A stretch of DNA of 6,796 bases. Source: an uncultured Actinotalea sp. (GTDB taxonomy: Bacteria > Actinomycetota > Actinomycetes > Actinomycetales > Cellulomonadaceae). The notes beneath the pieces were generated by a model. That model searched no databases and was not told the DNA's origin. It saw nothing but the letters and a program-made list of their open reading frames with translations. The DNA lies in the NCBI RefSeq assembly GCF_946885855.1, contig NZ_CAMPHH010000187.1, forward strand, positions 1-6,796, given 5' to 3'. Below, piece by piece: positions 1 to 6,796 of the stretch. How positions within the stretch are numbered: position 1 is the first letter of the stretch; each line of letters starts with the position of its first letter. The position numbers were made by a program, and so were the translations under genes.

Positions 1-16
1 CCCGAGGAGCTCCCCG

Positions 17-553
17 ATGACGACCCCCGACGACGCCGGACACCGGCCGGACGCCTCGACGACGCCCCCGGACGGGGCGCCCCCCGGTGCCCAGGCCCCC
101 GGCGCCACGAGCGCCCAGGCGGTCCGCGCGGTCCTGCACCGCGCCCTGCGGGGCATGCTCGTGCTGGTCCTCGTCGTGGCCGTCGGCGGTTCCGCGATCG
201 GCTGGGCCCTGGAGGGCACGCCGGGGGTGTGGGGAGCGCTCATCGGCGCCGGCGTGGCGCTCGTCTTCAGCGGGACGACGGTGCTCAGCATGCTCCGCAC
301 GGCGGACGCCTCCGCGGCGACCACCGGCGTCGTCGTCCTGGGGGCCTGGCTGGTCAAGATGGTGCTGCTCGTCGTCCTCCTGGCGGTGCTGGACGGGATG
401 ACGTTCTACGACCGGGAGGTCATGGTCGCCGTCGTGCTCGTGGCCGTCCTGGGCTCGGTCTACCTCGACTACCGTGCGGTCGCCACGGGCCGGGTGCCCT
501 ACGTCGAGCCGTCCTCGTCCGGCGCCCCGGGGTCCGCGCGGGACGGCCGTTGA
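17..553 (+). CDS. atpI: AtpI-like four-helix membrane protein (ATP synthase protein I family)
   Basis: This 178-aa protein has a Pro/Ala/Asp-rich, probably disordered N-terminus (residues 1-35) and then four hydrophobic segments at about 46-65, 70-93, 103-125 and 134-152, with a short polar tail. Four helices directly upstream of atpB is the pattern of the AtpI family, which in other bacteria helps assemble the c ring or Fo sector and is not part of the finished enzyme. The third helix carries a lysine (K114) inside a hydrophobic run, a position often basic in this family. The ATG at 17 has a good ribosome-binding site, GAGGAG at 4-9, seven bases upstream. The bases ATGA at 17-20 could overlap the stop of a preceding gene, but too little sequence is present to tell. 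The family is poorly conserved in sequence, so the name rests on topology and position. A 194-bp gap with regulatory-looking repeats separates it from atpB, so it may be partly uncoupled from the rest of the operon. Confidence 0.85.
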   Translation: MTTPDDAGHRPDASTTPPDGAPPGAQAPGATSAQAVRAVLHRALRGMLVLVLVVAVGGSAIGWALEGTPGVWGALIGAGVALVFSGTTVLSMLRTADASAATTGVVVLGAWLVKMVLLVVLLAVLDGMTFYDREVMVAVVLVAVLGSVYLDYRAVATGRVPYVEPSSSGAPGSARDGR

Positions 554-567
554 GTGCCCTCCGACCC

Positions 568-581
568 GGGACCTCGGTCCC
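568..581 (+). other. Small hairpin after atpI (possible weak terminator or attenuator)
   Basis: GGGACC-TC-GGTCCC is a perfect inverted repeat starting 15 bases after the atpI stop. As RNA it would form a five-pair stem with a CUCG loop. No T-run follows, only CTTCC, so it is not a classical intrinsic terminator. It could still reduce read-through from atpI into atpB or protect the 3' end of an atpI message. Its function is inferred from position only. Confidence 0.35.
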
Positions 582-593
582 TTCCGCGGGGTA

Positions 594-607
594 GTGAAGA
601 TCTTCAC
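594..607. promoter_or_regulatory. Perfect 14-bp palindrome, candidate Rex or CRP/GlxR-type operator
   Basis: GTGAAGATCTTCAC reads identically on both strands. It contains GTGAA-N4-TTCAC, the core of the operator bound by the NADH/NAD+ sensor Rex. Against the extended pattern TTGTGAA-N4-TTCACAA, bases 592-609 match at 12 of 14 specified positions. It equally contains GTGA-N6-TCAC, the core of CRP-family sites such as those of mycobacterial CRP and corynebacterial GlxR. Both regulator families control respiratory genes in actinobacteria. The site lies in the control region ahead of atpB, centred at 600.5, about 60 bp upstream of the start point implied by the -10 candidate at 648. That spacing would suit a class I CRP-type activator better than a simple repressor. 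Which protein binds, if any, cannot be decided from sequence alone. Confidence 0.55.
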
Positions 608-613
608 GAAGTG

Positions 614-627
614 CGGACGACCGTCCG
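614..627. promoter_or_regulatory. Second inverted repeat in the atpB upstream region
   Basis: CGGACG-AC-CGTCCG is a perfect six-base inverted repeat with a two-base centre. Its centre (620.5) is exactly 20 bp from that of the palindrome at 594-607, close to two helical turns, so the two lie on nearly the same face of the DNA. It overlaps the place where a -35 element would sit for the -10 candidate at 648. It may be an operator or a chance GC-rich palindrome. I do not recognise it as a known site. Confidence 0.3.
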
Positions 628-647
628 GCGGGACCACACCGATGCGT

Positions 648-653
648 TACGAT
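648..653 (+). promoter_or_regulatory. Candidate -10 element of the main atp promoter
   Basis: TACGAT fits the TAnnnT form of actinobacterial sigma-A-type -10 boxes and is one of the few A/T-containing hexamers in this region. It would place the transcription start near 659-661 and give a leader of about 75-90 nt before atpB. No good TTGACA-like -35 box is found 16-19 bp upstream. Weak -35 boxes are common in actinobacteria, especially at activator-dependent promoters. The assignment is by inspection only. Confidence 0.35.
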
Positions 654-671
654 TCCCGCGATCCTCTTCGA

Positions 672-684
672 CATCGGTCCGATG
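672..684. promoter_or_regulatory. Third inverted repeat, in the atpB leader
   Basis: CATCGG-T-CCGATG is a perfect inverted repeat with a one-base centre. Its left arm, extended to CATCGGT (672-678), is also complementary to ACCGATG at 638-644. In RNA starting near 660 only the short repeat would be present. In DNA the three arms form a larger symmetric arrangement around the -10 candidate. It contains the ATG at 682 that would be the longest possible atpB start. Function unknown. Confidence 0.25.
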
Positions 685-721
685 GTGCGCCCATGCCTGG
701 CCGCCCTCGCGCCACGATCCC

Positions 722-727
722 GGGAGA
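722..727 (+). promoter_or_regulatory. Ribosome-binding site for atpB, positioned for a CTG start
   Basis: GGGAGA contains the GGAG Shine-Dalgarno core (723-726). It is six bases upstream of an in-frame CTG at 733-735 but 21 bases upstream of the ATG at 748, too far for normal use. No Shine-Dalgarno-like sequence lies directly before ATG 748 or ATG 682. This site therefore bears on the choice of atpB start. Confidence 0.45.
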
Positions 728-747
728 CTGCTCTGATCACCGTCGCG

Positions 748-1537
748 ATGAACCAGGTTCTCGCTGCCTCCGGTGAGGGCGGCGGCTTCAAGCCTCCTTC
801 GATCGGCGAGTTCTTCCCGGCTGCGTTCGCCTTCGAGGGCACCCCCTTCGAGATGAACCGGATCATCCTGGTCCGCCTCATCGCGACCGCCGCCATCGTC
901 CTCCTCTTCGTGATCGCGGCGCGCCGCGCCTCGCTGGTCCCCGGCCGCGGGCAGAACGTCGCCGAGATGGCCCTGGACTTCGTCCGGGTCAACATCGCCG
1001 AGGAGACCCTGGGCCACAACGCCCGGCGCTTCCTGCCGATGCTCACGACGATCTTCTTCGCGGTGTTCTTCATGAACATCACGGGCGTCGTACCGTTCCT
1101 CAACATCGCGAGCACGTCGCTGGTCGGCATGCCGATCGTCCTGGCGCTGTGGGTGTACGTCATGTACCTCGCCGTCGGCATCAAGAAGTTCGGTGTCGGC
1201 GGGTACCTGAAGAACAGCCTGCTCCCGCCGGGGCTACCGAAGCCGCTGTACCTGCTCGTGACCCCGATCGAGGCCCTGCAGGTCTTCGTGTTCCGGCCCG
1301 CCACGCTCGCCCTGCGACTCACGGCCAACATGATCGCCGGGCACCTCATCCTGGTCCTGTGCTTCGGTGCGACGCACTACTTCCTGCTCGAGGCGGGCGG
1401 CGCGCTCAAGGTGGCCACCGTCCTCGGCATCGCCGCGGGCGTCGCGTTCACCCTCTTCGAGATCCTCGTGGCGCTCCTGCAGGCGTACATCTTCACGCTC
1501 CTCTCGGCCGTGTACCTGAACATGGCCGTGGAGGAGG

Positions 1538-1545
<8 letters not shown>
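748..1545 (+). CDS. atpB: F1Fo ATP synthase subunit a
   Basis: This is the 265-aa membrane stator subunit that forms the two proton half-channels beside the c ring. Several hydrophobic helices are evident, for example at about 37-57, 95-117, 125-145 and two long C-terminal helices. The essential arginine is R190 in the ALRLTAN stretch (equivalent to E. coli R210), followed by H199 in AGHL and, in the last helix, E238 and Q245 (FEILVALLQAYIF). H199/E238 is the reverse of the E. coli E219/H245 pair, an arrangement also known from mitochondria. The C-terminus ends in EEEH, usual for the family. The start is uncertain. ATG 748 is the conventional choice. An in-frame CTG at 733 has the only well-placed ribosome-binding site and would add five residues, while ATG 682 would add 22 residues that do not look like subunit a and lacks a binding site. 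atpE follows after 93 bases. Confidence 0.97.
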
Positions 1546-2482
<937 letters not shown>

Positions 2483-2483
<1 letters not shown>

Positions 2484-3301
2484 TGCGCGGCACGAGTCGT
2501 GCGTCCTACGAGTCGGTCGCGGAGGCGTTCGAGAGCGTCCTCGCGGGCGCCGGCGAGGGAGCGGGGACGCTCGGTGAGCAGCTGTTCTCCGTCGTCGACG
2601 CCCTCGACGGGTCGGGTTCCCTGCGCCGCGCGCTCGGCGACCCGTCGCGCGGTGCGGACGACAAGGCTCGGCTCGCGTCGACCCTGCTGAGCGGCAAGGT
2701 CGACGACCGGGTGGTCGCCGCCGTGCAGGGCCTGGCCCGGGCGCGGTGGTCCGCCGAGCGGGACCTCACGACGGCCGCGGAGCGGCTCGCGGCCCAGGCG
2801 TACCTGGCCGCGGCGCAGGCCGGTGGTGCCCTCGAGCAGGTGGAGGACGAGCTCTTCCGCCTCGAGCGGGTGCTCACCGGTCACCGCGACCTTCGGCAGG
2901 CGCTTCGTGAGCGCCGCGCGACACCCACCCAGCGGCGGGCGCTGGTGGCCGACCTCCTCGGGGGCGGTCGTGTGCACCCGACCACGCTGGAGCTCGTGTC
3001 CCGCGTCGTGGCGGTCCCGCGCGAGCGGTCCGTCGTCGCCGCACTCGCGGAGCTGGGGCGGCTGGCCGCCGAGCGACGGTCGCTGCTCGTCGCCGAGATC
3101 ACCGCCGCCGTGCCGCTGAGCGTGGACCAGGAGGAGCGCCTCGTCGCGGTCCTCCAGCGCGCCTACGGCCGCCCGGTGAAGGTGAACGTCGCGGTGGAGC
3201 CCGGGGTCGTGGGTGGCATCAGCGTGCGCGTGGGGGACGACCTCGTGGACTCGACGGTGGTGGCGCGCCTGGACGAGGTGCGCCGCAAGCTCGCCGGCTG
3301 A
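2483..3301 (+). CDS. atpH: F1Fo ATP synthase subunit delta (long actinobacterial form)
   Basis: This protein joins the b stalk to the top of the alpha3beta3 head. The C-terminal signature is clear: GGISVRVGDDLVDSTVVARL at 244-263 followed by DEVRRKL. At 272 aa it is about 95 residues longer than E. coli delta (177). The extra length is explained by an internal repeat: residues 30-103 and 120-195 align with a 90-92 residue offset, sharing L-x-x-x-LF, LRxAL, a basic-L-x-x-x-LL stretch and a final RLA. The N-terminal helical domain is thus present twice, followed by the usual C-terminal domain (about 196-272). There is no membrane helix or b-like coiled coil. ATG 2483 overlaps the atpF stop as TGATG, with AGGAGG at 2473-2478 four bases ahead. 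An open frame running further upstream from 1808 is out-of-frame read-through of atpF and not part of this gene. Confidence 0.95.
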
Positions 3302-3356
3302 GCGGACAGGCACGATCTGGAACTCGGGCCCGCAGGCCCCCGAAGGACGAACGACG

Positions 3357-3369
3357 GCACCGCCGGTGC
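3357..3369 (+). other. Small hairpin in the atpH-atpA gap
   Basis: GCACC-GCC-GGTGC forms a five-pair GC-rich stem with a three-base loop, ending 11 bases before the AGGAG of atpA. The 89-base gap otherwise shows only GC-rich sequence with no clear promoter. Like the atpE leader hairpins, it may influence mRNA stability or keep the ribosome-binding site accessible. Such small stems also arise by chance at this G+C. Confidence 0.3.
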
Positions 3370-3390
3370 GGTCACTGACAGGAGAGAGCA

Positions 3391-5022
3391 ATGGCTGAGC
3401 TGACGATCAGGCCCGACGAGATCCGGGCCGCGCTGGACAGCTTCGTGAAGTCGTACGAGCCCCAGGGTGCGGTCCGCGAAGAGGTCGGCCGCGTCACGCT
3501 GGCCGGCGACGGCATCGCGCAGGTCGAGGGCCTGCCGGGCACCATGGCGAACGAGCTCCTCGAGTTCGAGGACGGCACCCTGGGCCTGGCGCTGAACCTT
3601 GACGTCCGCGAGATCGGTGTCGTCGTCCTGGGCGAGTTCACCGGTATCGAGGAGGGCCAGACGGTCCGCCGCACGGGCGAGGTGCTCTCGGTCGCCGTCG
3701 GTGACGGCTACCTGGGCCGCGTCGTCGACCCGCTCGGCAAGCCGATCGACGGCCTCGGCGAGATCGCGACCGAGGGTCGTCGCGCCCTCGAGCTGCAGGC
3801 GCCGGGCGTCATGGCCCGCAAGAGCGTGCACGAGCCGCTGCAGACCGGCCTCAAGGCGATCGACGCGATGATCCCGATCGGCCGCGGCCAGCGTCAGCTC
3901 ATCATCGGTGACCGGCAGACCGGCAAGACGGCGATCGCGATCGACACGATCATCAACCAGAAGGCCAACTGGGAGTCCGGCGACCCGACGAAGCAGGTCC
4001 GCTGCATCTACGTCGCGATCGGCCAGAAGGGCTCCACGATCGCCTCGGTGCGCGGCGCCCTCGAGGAGGCCGGCGCGCTGGAGTACACGACCATCGTCGC
4101 CGCCCCGGCGTCCGACCCGGCGGGCTTCAAGTACCTCGCTCCCTACACCGGCTCGGCGATCGGCCAGCACTGGATGTACGGCGGCAAGCACGTCCTCATC
4201 ATCTTCGACGACCTGTCGAAGCAGGCCGAGGCGTACCGCGCGGTGTCGCTCCTGCTGCGCCGCCCCCCGGGCCGCGAGGCGTACCCCGGTGACGTCTTCT
4301 ACCTGCACTCCCGTCTGCTGGAGCGCTGCGCGAAGCTGAACGACGCGCTCGGCGCGGGCTCGATGACCGGTCTGCCGATGATCGAGACCAAGGCGAACGA
4401 CGTGTCGGCGTACATCCCGACGAACGTCATCTCCATCACGGACGGTCAGATCTTCCTCCAGTCGGACCTGTTCAACGCCGACCAGCGCCCGGCCGTCGAC
4501 GTCGGCATCTCGGTGTCCCGCGTCGGTGGGTCGGCCCAGGTCAAGGCGATGAAGAAGGTCTCCGGCACGCTGAAGATCGACCTCGCCCAGTACCGCTCGC
4601 TCGAGGCGTTCGCGATGTTCGCGTCCGACTTGGACGCGGCGTCGCGCCAGCAGCTCACGCGGGGCGCCCGCCTCATGGAGCTGCTCAAGCAGCCGCAGTA
4701 CTCGCCGTACCCGGTCTCGGAGCAGGTGGCCTCGATCTGGGCCGGCACCAAGGGCAAGCTGGACAAGGTCGCCGTCTCCGACGTGCGCCGGTTCGAGCAG
4801 GAGATGCTCGACCACCTGCGCCGCAACACCGACGTGCTGTCCACGATCGAGTCGACGGGCCAGCTCTCCGACGAGACCGAGGCGGCGCTGGAGAAGGCCG
4901 TCGACGAGTTCGCCGCGATGTTCCAGCACGGGGCCGACGCCGAGGCCGAGGGCGCGTCCCTGGCCGACGGCGAGACGGCGGACGTCGAGCAGGAGCAGAT
5001 CGTCACGCAGAAGAGGGGCTGA
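3391..5022 (+). CDS. atpA: F1Fo ATP synthase subunit alpha
   Basis: This 543-aa subunit carries the non-catalytic nucleotide sites of the alpha3beta3 head. It has an N-terminal helix and beta barrel (to about residue 95), the P-loop GDRQTGKT at 173-180 (K179), the Walker B stretch LIIFDD with D273, and the arginine finger R377 in VSRVGGSAQ that completes the catalytic site of the adjacent beta. The body ends near FQH (511-513). It is followed by an acidic 30-residue tail (514-543) ending in basic residues, absent from the 513-aa E. coli protein and resembling the C-terminal extension of mycobacterial alpha. AGGAGAG at 3380-3386 is well placed before ATG 3391. The gene follows atpH after 89 bases, and its TGA is only two bases before the atpG GTG. 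Confidence 0.99.
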   Translation: MAELTIRPDEIRAALDSFVKSYEPQGAVREEVGRVTLAGDGIAQVEGLPGTMANELLEFEDGTLGLALNLDVREIGVVVLGEFTGIEEGQTVRRTGEVLSVAVGDGYLGRVVDPLGKPIDGLGEIATEGRRALELQAPGVMARKSVHEPLQTGLKAIDAMIPIGRGQRQLIIGDRQTGKTAIAIDTIINQKANWESGDPTKQVRCIYVAIGQKGSTIASVRGALEEAGALEYTTIVAAPASDPAGFKYLAPYTGSAIGQHWMYGGKHVLIIFDDLSKQAEAYRAVSLLLRRPPGREAYPGDVFYLHSRLLERCAKLNDALGAGSMTGLPMIETKANDVSAYIPTNVISITDGQIFLQSDLFNADQRPAVDVGISVSRVGGSAQVKAMKKVSGTLKIDLAQYRSLEAFAMFASDLDAASRQQLTRGARLMELLKQPQYSPYPVSEQVASIWAGTKGKLDKVAVSDVRRFEQEMLDHLRRNTDVLSTIESTGQLSDETEAALEKAVDEFAAMFQHGADAEAEGASLADGETADVEQEQIVTQKRG

Positions 5023-5024
5023 GC

Positions 5025-6796
<1,772 letters not shown>

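Noticed and set aside
1..20. Possible end of an upstream gene, with TGA at 18-20 overlapping the atpI start as ATGA
   Set aside because: Only about six codons would be in the window. They cannot be tied to any protein, so no feature is called.
554..736. 60-codon open frame starting GTG right after the atpI stop and ending at the candidate atpB CTG
   Set aside because: It has no convincing ribosome-binding site, runs through the palindromes and promoter candidate, and is Arg/Pro/Ser-rich in the way typical of random GC-rich frames.
682..747. ATG 682 as the atpB start, giving a 287-aa protein
   Set aside because: It has no ribosome-binding site and lies inside an inverted repeat. The added 22 residues are Arg/Pro-rich and unlike subunit a N-termini.
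694..776. Possible 27-codon upstream ORF overlapping the start of atpB
   Set aside because: No Shine-Dalgarno sequence precedes ATG 694, and the peptide has no recognisable leader features.
3324..3342. GC-rich partial inverted repeat (CGGGCC / GGCCCCCG) after atpH
   Set aside because: The stem is imperfect and needs a bulge. This is expected by chance at this G+C content.
3163..4929. Long minus-strand open frame (588 codons) opposite atpA
   Set aside because: It is a shadow of atpA caused by G/C in third codon positions. Its product is Arg/Leu/Asp-rich low-complexity sequence with no family features. The frames at 4446-6092 and 1955-3391 (minus strand) are rejected for the same reason.

Overview
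The window holds the front and middle of an F-type (F1Fo) ATP synthase operon, all on the + strand, in the order atpI-like gene, atpB (a), atpE (c), atpF (b), atpH (delta), atpA (alpha), atpG (gamma), atpD (beta). The right edge cuts atpD at about residue 272, so the rest of atpD and the expected atpC (epsilon) lie outside. Very high G+C, third-position G/C bias, GTG starts and a long delta subunit point to an actinobacterium. The protein sequences suggest a Micrococcales member of the Cellulomonas type, but that is an inference from general resemblance and the genus is not proven. The delta subunit is separate and not fused to b, which argues against Mycobacterium.

Layout. Bases 17-553 encode a four-helix membrane protein of the AtpI type. 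Bases 554-747 are the only long non-coding stretch and look like the main control region of the operon. This stretch has a small hairpin just after atpI, a perfect 14-bp palindrome whose core fits both the Rex (GTGAA-N4-TTCAC) and CRP/GlxR (GTGA-N6-TCAC) operator patterns, a second 14-bp inverted repeat 20 bp further on, a possible -10 hexamer, and a third inverted repeat. From atpB onward the genes are tightly packed. atpE-atpF and atpF-atpH overlap by one base as TGATG, and atpA-atpG are 2 nt apart. Gaps of 64-93 nt remain only before atpE, atpA and atpD, whose products are needed in multiple copies per enzyme. Each of these gaps contains a potential RNA hairpin.

Function. Subunits a and c form the proton path and rotor ring in the membrane. 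Subunits b and delta form the peripheral stalk, gamma is the central shaft, and alpha3beta3 is the catalytic head. Key residues are present: the a-subunit arginine (R190), the c-subunit glutamate (E62), the Walker A lysines of alpha (K179) and beta (K182), the alpha arginine finger (R377) and the beta catalytic glutamate (E208). The c subunit lacks the Na+-ligand pattern, so the enzyme is expected to be proton-driven.

This is a conserved housekeeping locus, and I see no new multi-gene system, mobile element, CRISPR array or RNA gene. The points worth a second look are the palindrome cluster upstream of atpB, the tandemly duplicated N-terminal domain in delta, an acidic alpha C-terminal tail resembling the mycobacterial hydrolysis-inhibiting extension, a possible CTG start for atpB, and paired hairpins in front of atpE.
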